Positions 56,170 to 64,000 of a stretch of 64,000 bases of DNA are shown piece by piece. Position 1 is the stretch's first letter. Every line of letters begins with the position of its first letter. A program made the translations under genes and the position numbers. Where the stretch lies: NCBI RefSeq assembly GCF_900115125.1, contig NZ_FOVJ01000003.1:62001-126000 (forward strand), in the 5' to 3' direction. Source of the stretch: Nitrosospira briensis. GTDB taxonomy: Bacteria > Pseudomonadota > Gammaproteobacteria > Burkholderiales > Nitrosomonadaceae. A model generated the notes under the pieces. That model saw only the letters and a program-made list of their open reading frames with translations. It searched no databases and was not told the DNA's origin.

Positions 56170-57251
56170 TGAAAGTCAATTTCTTCGGCGATATCTGCCT
56201 GGACGGCATCGACTGGCAACGATTTGAGTTCGACCCGGCACTGCGGACCCTGATGGACGACGCCTTCAATGTTGGTAACCTGGAATGCCCGATCACCCTC
56301 CATGAGGTTCCGAAGCCGCTCCAGGTACGCAACCTTCGCGCACCGGCGGAATCGCTGGCTCTACTGCAGGGTTTTGCTGCCGTGTCCCTGGCGAATAACC
56401 ATGTACAGGATTACGGCGAGACGGGCTGCCGGGATACGCTCGCGGCACTCGGGCAGACAGGCATTAGTCATTTTGGCCTCGGGCCCGATCAGCGGTCCGC
56501 ACTCACGCCGCTGATTCTCGAACGTGATGGCGTGCGCCTTGCCCTGCTCGGAGCCACCCGCTACGCCAATGCCGGGGACGGCCTGCCTGGCACCGCCAGC
56601 GAGCGTCCCTCGCGGCTGCGGAGCGTCATCCGCCGACTTAAGGCCGATGGCTGTTTTGTCGTGCCCTATTTCCATTGGGGCTATGAATACGTCCATGTGC
56701 CGTCGCCGCGGGAGCGGGGTATCGCCCATGCCTGCATCGATGCCGGTGCAGATCTGGTCATCGGTGCCCATCCCCATGTCTGGCAGGCGTGTGAGACATA
56801 TCGTGGCCGGCAGATTTATTACAGCCTTGGCAATTTCATCTTCCACTCGCGAGTCTTTGATGGCTTGTCGCCTGTGCCCAATGACCCACGCTTGCAGGAG
56901 GGGCTCGTCGTTAGCGTCCAAATCCGGCCGGATCATCAGTATGATGCCGCTGTGCACGTGGTCCGGCTGACGGATACCAGCGCGCATCTGCTGGACGCCA
57001 CCGGCAGTGCCCCCATCCGGGCCCAGATAACGGCCATGGCGGAGTTGTTGGCGGGGCCACGCCTCTCCTATCTGCGCGCCTATTTCCGGCAAACGCCGGC
57101 CATTGCGCGGCAAAACGTGCGTATCCGCAAAGAGTATCAGACGACGGTTGCAGGAAGCTGGGCTGACATCTTGAAGGTCTATCGTAGCTTCAACGGTCAG
57201 GACGTGATGAACCGTCTCGCCGCCGCAGTCATCGGCCGCCTGGAGCAATGA
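56166..57251 (+). CDS. CapA-family protein
   Basis: 361 residues with the metallophosphatase-like CapA fold: VNFFGDICLDG at the N-terminus, VGNLECPIT, AAVSLANNHVQDYGETG, VVPYFHWGYEYVHVPS and LVIGAHPHVWQACE, with YYSLGNFIFHSR. CapA/PgsA proteins are needed for poly-gamma-glutamate capsule synthesis and export, and are also found in other surface polymer loci. There is no signal peptide, so this member appears cytoplasmic, unlike typical membrane-anchored CapA. It overlaps both neighbours by 4 bp. Confidence 0.88.
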   Translation: MMKVNFFGDICLDGIDWQRFEFDPALRTLMDDAFNVGNLECPITLHEVPKPLQVRNLRAPAESLALLQGFAAVSLANNHVQDYGETGCRDTLAALGQTGISHFGLGPDQRSALTPLILERDGVRLALLGATRYANAGDGLPGTASERPSRLRSVIRRLKADGCFVVPYFHWGYEYVHVPSPRERGIAHACIDAGADLVIGAHPHVWQACETYRGRQIYYSLGNFIFHSRVFDGLSPVPNDPRLQEGLVVSVQIRPDHQYDAAVHVVRLTDTSAHLLDATGSAPIRAQITAMAELLAGPRLSYLRAYFRQTPAIARQNVRIRKEYQTTVAGSWADILKVYRSFNGQDVMNRLAAAVIGRLEQ

Positions 57252-58207
57252 CACGCGGCTTGGTCAAACTCGCGTTGACGCTGGCTCTGTTGCTGGCGTT
57301 GTTCCACTTGTTGGATATTTCCCTTGCCGGCATCCTCGACCGCCTGCGCAATTTTGGCTTCGTGGTTGTCGCGGCCCTGCTGCCGTTGACATTGATCCCA
57401 TGGGTGTCCGCCAGCCGCTGGAGTTACCTGCTGGCTTTAAGTGGTATCAAAGAGCGCATGACTGTGCTCTGGGGGTTCAACTGGAAGGCAACCTTTCTCG
57501 GTCTCTTCCTGCCGGGATCGCAAGGTATGGATTTTTTCCGCATTCTGTTCATCGAGCGCCGTCACCCCGGCAGTCGCGGCGTGGCCGGGAGCACGGTAGT
57601 CATCGAAAGGATGATCGGTTTCCTGCTGCTCGGCCTGTTTGCCCTTCTGGCACTACCCTTTGTCTACGATGGGGATCGGTTCCGCCCGGTCCTGGTCCTG
57701 GTGCTGGCGATGGACGGTGGGCTGGTCCTGCTGTTACTGGCGGTCTTTCTGGTACGCTGGAAGGCGCCGGCGCCGGGCGGTTCGCGCGTCGCCCGGATGG
57801 TCGGCCGAGCGTTGCAGTATCTGCATCGCTTGCACCAGGCGGTACAGCGCTTTCCCTACCGTCGAGGCTTGCTTCCCACGGTGCTGTGGATCGCGGCTTT
57901 TCAACTGTCGCTGGTCACTGTCGTTCACCTGCTTTTCCTGGCCTTCGACCAACCGGTGCCCTTCGTGCAGAACCTGTTGCTGTACCCGTTGATCGGGATG
58001 TTGACGGTGGTGCCCTTGACCGTGAGCGGGTTTGGGGTTCGGGAAGGGGCGTTCGTGTTTTTCTATTCGCTGGTCGGCGCACCAGCGGAGGTGGCAGTGG
58101 GCGTCTCCCTGATGACCTACTTGTTGGTCATCGGCGTCCCGTCCCTGCTGGGCGGGTTGCTGCTGCTGTTTGATCGCGGCCGGGAGAGCAGCATTCCGCG
58201 CGGATGA
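57248..58207 (+). CDS. Lysylphosphatidylglycerol synthase-like flippase-domain membrane protein
   Basis: 319 residues, about eight membrane helices. It fits the flippase-like domain seen in the membrane part of MprF and in AglD-type proteins: WVSASRWSYLLALSGI, GLFLPGSQGMDFFRIL, GSTVVIERMIGFLLLGL and LTVSGFGVREGAFVFFYSLVG. The stretch PGSQGxDxFRxxxxxR and the GxGxREG block are typical. These domains are thought to move lipid-linked molecules across the membrane. It is the last gene of the coupled GC-rich block. Confidence 0.85.
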   Translation: MTRGLVKLALTLALLLALFHLLDISLAGILDRLRNFGFVVVAALLPLTLIPWVSASRWSYLLALSGIKERMTVLWGFNWKATFLGLFLPGSQGMDFFRILFIERRHPGSRGVAGSTVVIERMIGFLLLGLFALLALPFVYDGDRFRPVLVLVLAMDGGLVLLLLAVFLVRWKAPAPGGSRVARMVGRALQYLHRLHQAVQRFPYRRGLLPTVLWIAAFQLSLVTVVHLLFLAFDQPVPFVQNLLLYPLIGMLTVVPLTVSGFGVREGAFVFFYSLVGAPAEVAVGVSLMTYLLVIGVPSLLGGLLLLFDRGRESSIPRG

Positions 58208-58369
58208 GCGGCAACTATAAATGGGAAAAGCTTGGGAAAACCATGCAAGGGCTTAAAAAACCGGGAATCAAGCGGCTGGTGGATATCGTAGGCCCGTACC
58301 CCGGTGGCATCCTTCCCTGCCCGTTGTCCTAACCCGGTTCGGCCCCCAGTCCGCAAGATTCTTCAGTAT

Positions 58370-58600
58370 GAACTTATATACATTCCTGCTCTCCAGCCTT
58401 GTTTTTCCCTGCACGAGTGCATCCAAAATCACGATAGTGTTGCGGTTCGCAAAGAGATGGAGTCACCTCAAAGGCGGGATACGAAACATCGGGAGACGCG
58501 CCGGCTTCTCAAACTGGAGCGGCTCCTCCCGCGTCGAGACGCACGTCCACTATTATCGCGATGTGTTCGCAGGTACTGGATTCAAGGGTGGATTGGATCA
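58370..58600 (+). pseudogene. Remnant of a PaaK-like gene (5' part)
   Basis: Two overlapping frames resemble the first 80 residues of the PaaK-like protein at 49327. One frame reads YTFLLSSLVFP like YTSLISGLFFP. The other reads HECIQNHDSVAVRKEMESPQ like HERIKHHHSVAVRKEMEASQ, and then LLKLERLL and WIQGW in place of LSKLQRLL and EIGF. DNA identity is visible too, as in CGCAAAGAGATGGAG. Frameshifts and missing sequence mean no functional product. Confidence 0.82.
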
Positions 58601-58612
58601 AGCCGTTAATAT

Positions 58613-58714
58613 TGCGATTCAAGTCCAGAAGATTATGGGCTTAATGCCATGTTGGACGCGCCGCTCGAACTCCTCATGCTGCTCAGCACGTTCGCTTTGA
58701 CCTCACCCTGGTAG
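58613..58714 (+). pseudogene. Remnant of a Wzx flippase (N-terminal fragment)
   Basis: This frame reads SPEDYGLNAMLDAPLELLML and then LLSTFAL before a stop. It matches residues about 46-70 of the intact flippase at 58965 (TPDDYGLNTMLRAPLELLLL, LLSTLGL). It follows the PaaK-like remnant within about 15 bp, so most of the paaK-like gene and the flippase start have been deleted between them. Confidence 0.85.
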
Positions 58715-58964
58715 TTAAGTGAGGCGATAAAGGACGCATCGACGTAACTATTGCTGGGTGCCATTCTCCTTGCCTAGACTAGGCAAGGTTAAATGTGAGT
58801 AGAATCGGGTGACGCTGGCTGGAATTCGGGATTAAATGAATCATCACTTGAAACTCTAGCCCGGTGTCGATGTTTATATGCAAATTTCAACCATCGGCCC
58901 CGCAGGTTGCTGGCGTAGAGAAATCACATTAGTGGACTTCTGTTCATTTTCTTGAAGAAACCCC
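58715..58964. other. Non-coding gap before the intact flippase
   Basis: 250 bases with no supported gene. It contains the hairpin at 58768-58788 and should hold the promoter of the flippase transcript. Confidence 0.35.
58768..58788. repeat. Perfect inverted repeat (9-bp arms)
   Basis: CCTTGCCTA (58768-58776) and TAGGCAAGG (58780-58788) with a GAC loop. There is no T-run after it. It may be a terminator, a regulator site or an old element end. Confidence 0.4.
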
Positions 58965-60458
58965 ATGGACGAGCAACAAAATAAAACAGAAATTATTAAT
59001 AAGATTCTGTCCGGCGCTCGTTGGTCTATCGTATTTCGATTGGTAGCTCAAATTATCAGTTGGGTTAGTACTATCGTCGTGGTTCGCTTTATCACCCCCG
59101 ATGACTATGGGCTTAACACCATGCTTAGAGCTCCGCTGGAGCTATTATTGTTGCTCAGTACTCTCGGTCTCGACCTCGCGTTGATACGGGCAAAAAATAT
59201 CGAGCAGGATGACTTGCCCAACATTTTCGGGTGGCTTCTGCTTATTAATGGTCTGCTTTTTCTTGCCTATTTCTTTGGAGGCAGCCTGATAGCTGCCTAT
59301 TTCAACGAACCCAGCCTCGAGCAGCTGGCAAAGGCACTGGCATTTATCTTTCTGCTAATACCTTTCAGGGTTATTCCCAACGCGATTCTGGACCGGCATC
59401 TTAAATTCAAATTCAAATCACTTATAGAATTAATCACTGGCGTTTCCGCTGCTATTACTACGTTGGTATTGGCCATCAAGGGTGCAGGAATTTGGGCGCT
59501 CGTTGCAGGCACACTGGTAAGTAATATGCTTCAGATAATTTTGCTGATGATCCTGGAACCGTGGTTTATTGTGCCTTCACTTAATTTTTCAGCAGTTCGC
59601 CGAATGATGGCCTTTGGCGGAGTTCTGGTTTTAGGGGGCACGATTATCAAGGTTACCGAGAGTCTTGCATTTCTTCTGGTGGGACCGATCCTGGGTGCTG
59701 AGTTACTGGGTATATTCGTTGCCGCTTTTGAGCTTGCCTTGCTCCCACTCTCCAAGATAATGGCAGTGATTAATCCAATTATCTTCCCCGCATTTTCCAA
59801 GTTTCAGGACCAGCGCGATGACGCGGCACATTATCTAGGCAAATCTCTCGGTATCATATCGCTCGGCATGTTGCCTGTGATGATCGGCACTGCCTGCATT
59901 GCCCCAGAGTTTGTGCCCGTGGTATTGGGCGCGAAGTGGTCCGCTGCCGTTACACCTCTTATATTATTGTCGATCAGCATGCCGTTCAGGATGACAACAT
60001 CTTTCCTCAGACCTGTAATAAACAGCATGGGACGCGCAGATTTGACAGTAAGATCCGGGCTCGCGGGGCTGGCAGTTCTATTGCCCCTGGCGTTAATTGG
60101 CGCCAATTATGGGTCAATTGGCTTGGCGGTGGCCGTATTGGCGAGCGAGTTGATCGTTGCTTTTTATACTATCAGCATAAGTGGGGTTGTTTTCAATATT
60201 TCTTTTACGAAGATTGGACAGTGTTTATATCCGGCAATTGTTTCTTCGGTTGTTATGGCAGGATGCGTACTTGGTACCAAATACATATTTGGTCAACAGG
60301 CCGGCATAGAGGGGCTGATTATTGAAATCGGCGTTGGCGCGGCCAGCTATTTTTTGACCTTACGCACTTTTTATCGAAAAAGATTGATGGATACGATAGA
60401 ACTATTCTTCCGAAGAGGCAAAAGTCCCGAGTCTTCAGCGCACTCCTCCGCCCTCTGA
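58965..60458 (+). CDS. Polysaccharide flippase (Wzx/MOP superfamily)
   Basis: 497 residues, about 12-14 membrane helices. It starts with the typical amphipathic stretch and ISWVSTIVVVRFITPDDYG, characteristic of the WzxC/TuaB-like lineage of MOP exporters. The C-terminus ends in a basic tail (RKRLMDTIELFFRRGKSP). It should flip a lipid-linked oligosaccharide. Base composition is AT-richer than the block to its left. Fragments of the same gene are found on both sides of that block (50837-51267 and 58613-58714), making this the only complete copy. Confidence 0.92.
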   Translation: MDEQQNKTEIINKILSGARWSIVFRLVAQIISWVSTIVVVRFITPDDYGLNTMLRAPLELLLLLSTLGLDLALIRAKNIEQDDLPNIFGWLLLINGLLFLAYFFGGSLIAAYFNEPSLEQLAKALAFIFLLIPFRVIPNAILDRHLKFKFKSLIELITGVSAAITTLVLAIKGAGIWALVAGTLVSNMLQIILLMILEPWFIVPSLNFSAVRRMMAFGGVLVLGGTIIKVTESLAFLLVGPILGAELLGIFVAAFELALLPLSKIMAVINPIIFPAFSKFQDQRDDAAHYLGKSLGIISLGMLPVMIGTACIAPEFVPVVLGAKWSAAVTPLILLSISMPFRMTTSFLRPVINSMGRADLTVRSGLAGLAVLLPLALIGANYGSIGLAVAVLASELIVAFYTISISGVVFNISFTKIGQCLYPAIVSSVVMAGCVLGTKYIFGQQAGIEGLIIEIGVGAASYFLTLRTFYRKRLMDTIELFFRRGKSPESSAHSSAL

Positions 60459-60590
60459 ACCGGACGATCAATAATACAGCGTTTGACCTATCGGTATTCC
60501 AACTCGGTTTGAGGTGTAGAAAACAAATAAACTGTCCGGCTTGCAGCAGATGGCCGTCCGGTTTCAACTGGACTTGAAGGAGGCCCCGAG

Positions 60591-61556
60591 ATGAAACTCG
60601 GTATTATTGTCGTTTATCTGGTGAATGAAAATACCCGTCTGATTCTTCAGGAACACCTTCGTCGGATAGAACGTCACACTAAAACAATCGATTACACTAT
60701 ATACGGAACTATTATTCGGACACCCGAACCATTAATAGCTCAGTTACGTATCGGCTCTCATCCCAACATGAAGCTGTACGATTTCGCTTCTGATACGCCA
60801 AGTCGTGCTGGTACCGTAGTGCATCCCGATGCACGCGAACATGGTTCTTATCTGGATAAACTGACCGGGCTTGCATTCGCGGATGGATGCAGCCATATTT
60901 GCACAATGGATATGGACTCGTTTCCTGTCCGTGATGATTGGTTCCACGTCATGTCAGAACAATCCGCAGCATCTTCGAGCGGTGTCGTGGCTGTGTTTCG
61001 AGCCGAAAATGGCGATACCGATCTGACGCACCCGTGCGGATTATTGATGCCTATTACGTTTTACGAGAAATTTTCTCCTGTTTTCATACCACCCGATTCA
61101 TTTTTCTCCAGTGATGAATTTATCAAATATCGTATGGAAACCGGTCAGCGTCCCGATACTGGCGTGGGTATATCTGAGATCATTCATCGTAAGTGTCTAA
61201 ACTGGACCCGGCTAAAACGCACTAACATAAATAACGACGATATTCTTTTTGCCGGTATATATGGCGATCTTATTTTTCACTTTGGCTCGACCTCCAGAAA
61301 CATCAAATATAACGGTGCAGACTTAATGAATGACCGCCTTATTCGTACAATTAACTGGATTGGCGAGAATCTCATGTACTTCCAGCCGGGATCACTGCTG
61401 GATCGATTACGTGCTTGGCAACGGGAGCGAATTGGCCAGAGAAAAACTCAGGCGATCACGAATATTTTTGAAGCGTATTTCTCTGATCCAGACCGTTACT
61501 TGAATTATTTGCGGGGCAATGGTGATTTCTCTCGCTTCATCAAGCAGCATAAATAA
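60591..61556 (+). CDS. GT-A-fold glycosyltransferase-like protein
   Basis: 321 residues with AAGGAGG about 8 bp before the ATG. The N-terminal half begins LGIIVVYLVNENTRLILQEH and reaches ICTMDMDSFPVRDDW, where MDMDS looks like a GT-A DxD metal-binding motif; GYSxD-like signatures of classic GT2 are absent. A His/Asn-rich C-terminal half contains LIFHFGSTSRN. No membrane helix is seen. I think it is a glycosyltransferase for the same polymer, but the family is uncertain. It is relatively AT-rich and lies 132 bp after the flippase. Confidence 0.6.
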   Translation: MKLGIIVVYLVNENTRLILQEHLRRIERHTKTIDYTIYGTIIRTPEPLIAQLRIGSHPNMKLYDFASDTPSRAGTVVHPDAREHGSYLDKLTGLAFADGCSHICTMDMDSFPVRDDWFHVMSEQSAASSSGVVAVFRAENGDTDLTHPCGLLMPITFYEKFSPVFIPPDSFFSSDEFIKYRMETGQRPDTGVGISEIIHRKCLNWTRLKRTNINNDDILFAGIYGDLIFHFGSTSRNIKYNGADLMNDRLIRTINWIGENLMYFQPGSLLDRLRAWQRERIGQRKTQAITNIFEAYFSDPDRYLNYLRGNGDFSRFIKQHK

Positions 61557-61559
61557 CAG

Positions 61560-63140
61560 CTATTGACTGCTTTGGTCCAGCAAATAAACCTTGAGGTTAA
61601 GATCCTCAAGTTCAGGACTCCGGTCGGCAGGCCGGTATCTGGAAATGAGCCAGGCATAAGTTAATGGATGCATTCGGCTATATCGGAATTCTGGATTGCC
61701 GTCCAGGGCATGGTCGGATAGGAGCACCAATTCCGGCAAAGACGATTCCAGGCGCATGATTTCAGCAATTTCAAAGTCCCTGCCTCTTGGAATCAAGGAA
61801 TAGGTTTCCCATATTGGCATCTTGACGTGGAAAATAGCATGTATGCTCGGCATGTTGGGTAAGGCCAAGAACCTTCCGGGAGGGCCGGTCATTTCTTGCA
61901 GTTCCCTGGTTATCAGTTGCAGTCTCTCCGACAAGCCACGACTTATCCATAGTTGCTCACCAGCAACATCGGTTTTTACATGATCTATTTTGATTAAATT
62001 GTGCGCCAGATACGCGTTCGAGCCGCTCAGGGTAAGCAACGATACGCCAAGCAAGCTAACGACCAGCGCCAGCGGACGCGACCCTTTCATTAACCCGCCT
62101 GCAGCCATTAGACCGATCAAGGCTGGGAATATGCCTAGCGACAGATGCGTCAGGTCCGGACGGGAAAAAGCATAGTGAGCATAAGGAATAGTGGCAGCAA
62201 CTGTCGCAAAAAGGACTTTTCTCCCATCGCTGTTCATATCAAAACGTCTAAATGCCAGGGCGAGGATTCCAACCAGAGGAAAAGCCAATAAAAACACAAA
62301 ACCGATTCCAGTGAATATTGTCACTGATGTCCAAAAAACTCCCACCTCTCCCGGTTTCATAGACCAGGGCCAGGGAACAGGCAGGGGAATGTTGGTCGCG
62401 CCATGCTTAAACATCCTGGCGATACTACCTACGAATGCAGTTGCGAAACCATCAGTGGCGAGCATCATGATTAGCGTTGGTGAAAAGCCGATCAAAACGC
62501 CCAGGAAAAAATAACCACACAAGCCTGCCAAAGCCCGTCGGGACGGCATCTGGACCAAAAGTGCCGATACCACCAAAATGAATGCGACCGCGCCATATGC
62601 GCCGTGATTGCGTCCCATAACGGCTGCAATGCCAAGACAGATACCTGCAAAAAGCCATGTGGCAGGTTTGGCAGTTTTTAGCATGAGAACCAGCATTGCG
62701 ACAATAATGATGCTGGTGGCATGATCATAGGCCTTGTAATACGGTATCGCCCAGATGGTAAGAATGAAGGCTGCCAGCAGCGCGAACAGCCATCGCACAG
62801 CACCTTTCCGTTGCAGGGCCAGCAGGCACGTGAACACGCCCAATAGCGTCCCAAGGGTTTGATAGACGACAGCACTCAGACGAGCAGCAAAGAGTCCATC
62901 ATCTCCCATGAGGCGCATGAAAGCTGCCGTCCAGTAATACCTGCCGATATCATAGGACATGAAATCTCGCAGCGGCACTTCCCCCTGCAAGACGCGCTGC
63001 GCCCCGTACCAATAATAACCTTCATCAGCCAGGTCAAAGTCGTATCGCCAGGTAAGCCAGAACCAAAAGGCTGAAAGACCGACCGCAGTTACTGTCGCCA
63101 CGAAAAGGTTTGCGCGATATGAGTTGTACGTCGGTGTCAT
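61560..63140 (-). CDS. GT-C-like integral membrane glycosyltransferase
   Basis: 526 residues with about 11 membrane helices and a soluble C-terminal domain from roughly 400. The first loop contains DLADEGYYWYGAQRVLQGE, the acidic motif (Asp/Glu in loop 1) of GT-C enzymes in the PMT/ArnT/GT39 group; DYGRYYW-like residues follow as SYDIGRYYWTAAF. Such enzymes use polyprenyl-phosphate sugars in the periplasm, which the membrane-anchored GT2 proteins in this window could supply. It is convergent with the previous gene, with only 3 bp between stops. Confidence 0.72.
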   Translation of the reverse strand: MTPTYNSYRANLFVATVTAVGLSAFWFWLTWRYDFDLADEGYYWYGAQRVLQGEVPLRDFMSYDIGRYYWTAAFMRLMGDDGLFAARLSAVVYQTLGTLLGVFTCLLALQRKGAVRWLFALLAAFILTIWAIPYYKAYDHATSIIIVAMLVLMLKTAKPATWLFAGICLGIAAVMGRNHGAYGAVAFILVVSALLVQMPSRRALAGLCGYFFLGVLIGFSPTLIMMLATDGFATAFVGSIARMFKHGATNIPLPVPWPWSMKPGEVGVFWTSVTIFTGIGFVFLLAFPLVGILALAFRRFDMNSDGRKVLFATVAATIPYAHYAFSRPDLTHLSLGIFPALIGLMAAGGLMKGSRPLALVVSLLGVSLLTLSGSNAYLAHNLIKIDHVKTDVAGEQLWISRGLSERLQLITRELQEMTGPPGRFLALPNMPSIHAIFHVKMPIWETYSLIPRGRDFEIAEIMRLESSLPELVLLSDHALDGNPEFRYSRMHPLTYAWLISRYRPADRSPELEDLNLKVYLLDQSSQ

Positions 63141-63241
63141 TGTCTCATCGTGTTTTCAGGCTTAAAAAAGGGAACTGTCCCGGCGCGATCAGGTGCTTAA
63201 CCCGAGATTGCCCCGGTTTTTCGTCTTCCAACCGGTGTGAT

Positions 63242-63396
63242 TTATGTTGCCGGTTGCTTCTTCCGCCAAGTAGCGAGGTAATCATCCAGGAATTGCATCG
63301 GTGACTTGTAGCTCGACCTGGCGGCCCCGTGGCGGACATTCCAGGAATGCGTGCAGTGGGCCTGCTCCACATACACAGCTGTTGTCGCTTCACTTC
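63242..63396 (-). pseudogene. Possible transposase C-terminal remnant
   Basis: A minus-strand frame ends with HSWNVRHGAARSSYKSPMQF and then LDDYLATW, which faintly resembles the end of DDE integrases (a WN-RPH-AL block followed by KSPMQFL). There is no start of its own; the frame continues into the next gene's antisense overlap. The similarity is short, so this is tentative. Confidence 0.25.
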
Positions 63397-64000
63397 CTAA
63401 ACATTCTGGAATGTTTCCTGTTTTCCACCTGATGCGGCGGCGTGAAGAATATCTGAATGGCATTGCGCGCTTTTTAACCAGGAAAAGCATCGGCTCCGCT
63501 TGAGGCCGGCCGCCGCCCGTTCTGCTCTCACCCGTGGGTTTTGGCAGAAAGTGCGCATGGCTTCCAGCAGTCGATCTTCGTCGCGCGGGTCAATAGTTAC
63601 CGCCGCTTCTCCGGCTATTTCAGGACAAGCTGAAACATTGGATGTGATGACAGGACAGCCGCACGCCATGGCTTCAATGATGGGGAGGCCGAAACCCTCA
63701 TACAGAGACGGAAAGACGAAACCAAGGGCTTTGCGATAGAGGTCGGCCAATTCGTCAGTTGTACGCGAACCCGTCATTACCTGCACGCCATCTATCCCGG
63801 CGTAGCGCTGTGCGACATGCTCGGGAAGCTTTAGCACAAGCTGAACATTATTATTATCACGTCTGAGTTTGCCGAACGCAGTCAAAATCCTATTGATGTT
63901 CTTCCGTGGCTCATCATTGGAGATATGAAAAAAGTAGCTACCCGGCTCGGTGGCGGTACCCGGTGTAAAAGCTTCACTATCCACGCCATGATGGCAAACG
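63397..64000 (-). CDS. Glycosyltransferase family 4 (partial at window edge)
   Basis: The frame is open to the right edge of the window, so only the C-terminal half (about 200 residues) is visible. It starts inside a CHHGVDSEAF segment, the usual N-G-V-D loop between the two GT-B domains. It continues with YFFHISNDEPRKNINRILTA and the EX7E donor site in SLYEGFGLPIIEAMACGCP, then NVSACPEIAGEAAVTIDP. This matches the RfaB/mannosyltransferase-like GT4 group. Confidence 0.88.
   Translation of the reverse strand, partial: VCHHGVDSEAFTPGTATEPGSYFFHISNDEPRKNINRILTAFGKLRRDNNNVQLVLKLPEHVAQRYAGIDGVQVMTGSRTTDELADLYRKALGFVFPSLYEGFGLPIIEAMACGCPVITSNVSACPEIAGEAAVTIDPRDEDRLLEAMRTFCQNPRVRAERAAAGLKRSRCFSWLKSAQCHSDILHAAASGGKQETFQNV

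Noticed and set aside
1-64000. CRISPR array or phage genes
   Set aside because: No regularly spaced repeats and no phage structural or integrase genes were seen; the locus is explained by glycan biosynthesis.

Overview
The window looks like the chromosome of a betaproteobacterium that makes a complex exopolysaccharide under an exosortase/PEP-CTERM system. A Nitrosospira-like member of Nitrosomonadales is my best guess, but no 16S or amo gene is present to prove it. The evidence is two secreted proteins with C-terminal PEP-CTERM sorting signals, a PrsT-type TPR lipoprotein, the paired exosortase A-associated hydrolases with their acyl carrier protein, and a Daro_2409-type glycosyltransferase. 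The exosortase itself is not in the window.

Layout. 1-9.65 kb (+): a polymerase/ligase-like membrane protein (cut by the window edge), flippase, GT4, a ParB-like/methyltransferase fusion, a secreted glycoside hydrolase, GT4 and a WecG/TagA transferase. 9.9-13.7 kb (-): a large secreted beta-helix protein whose leader holds a cyclic-di-GMP-I riboswitch with its promoter. 14.2-18.9 kb (+): wecB, galE, manC and an FxDxF PEP-CTERM protein. 19.3-20.2 kb: tRNA-Val(GAC) and a frameshifted pseudouridine synthase. 20.3-24.9 kb (+): rfbBDAC (dTDP-L-rhamnose) and a fatty acid desaturase. 25.1-34.3 kb: prsT (-), tviB-tviC (+), a TPR protein (-), and a coupled operon of GNAT, ACP and hydrolases 2 and 1 (-). 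35.0-39.5 kb: a beta-propeller PEP-CTERM protein (+) and an SGNH-like/MBOAT acylation pair (-). 39.8-50.7 kb (+): a tightly coupled run with GT2, methyltransferase, VOC protein, FkbH-like HAD protein, ACP, NeuD-like acyltransferase, WbqC, small DMT protein, wecE, two GT4 and a PaaK/CapK-like protein. 50.8-58.7 kb: a GC-rich block (GT2, methyltransferase, ATP-grasp, PaaK-like, CapA, flippase-like protein) framed by broken copies of the neighbouring paaK-like and wzx genes. 59.0-64 kb: an intact Wzx flippase, a GT-A-like protein, a GT-C-like membrane protein (-) and a GT4 cut by the window edge (-).

How the genes fit together. The sugar-nucleotide genes predict UDP-ManNAc (wecB), UDP-Gal (galE), GDP-Man (manC), dTDP-L-Rha (rfbBDAC), UDP-GalNAcA (tviBC) and dTDP-Fuc4N (RfbB product plus wecE). 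The glycosyltransferases, flippases and polymerase-like protein would assemble and export the polymer. MBOAT/SGNH, the ACP/FkbH/NeuD-like set, methyltransferases and secreted carbohydrate enzymes would decorate or trim it. The riboswitch links at least the beta-helix protein to the sessile-lifestyle second messenger c-di-GMP.
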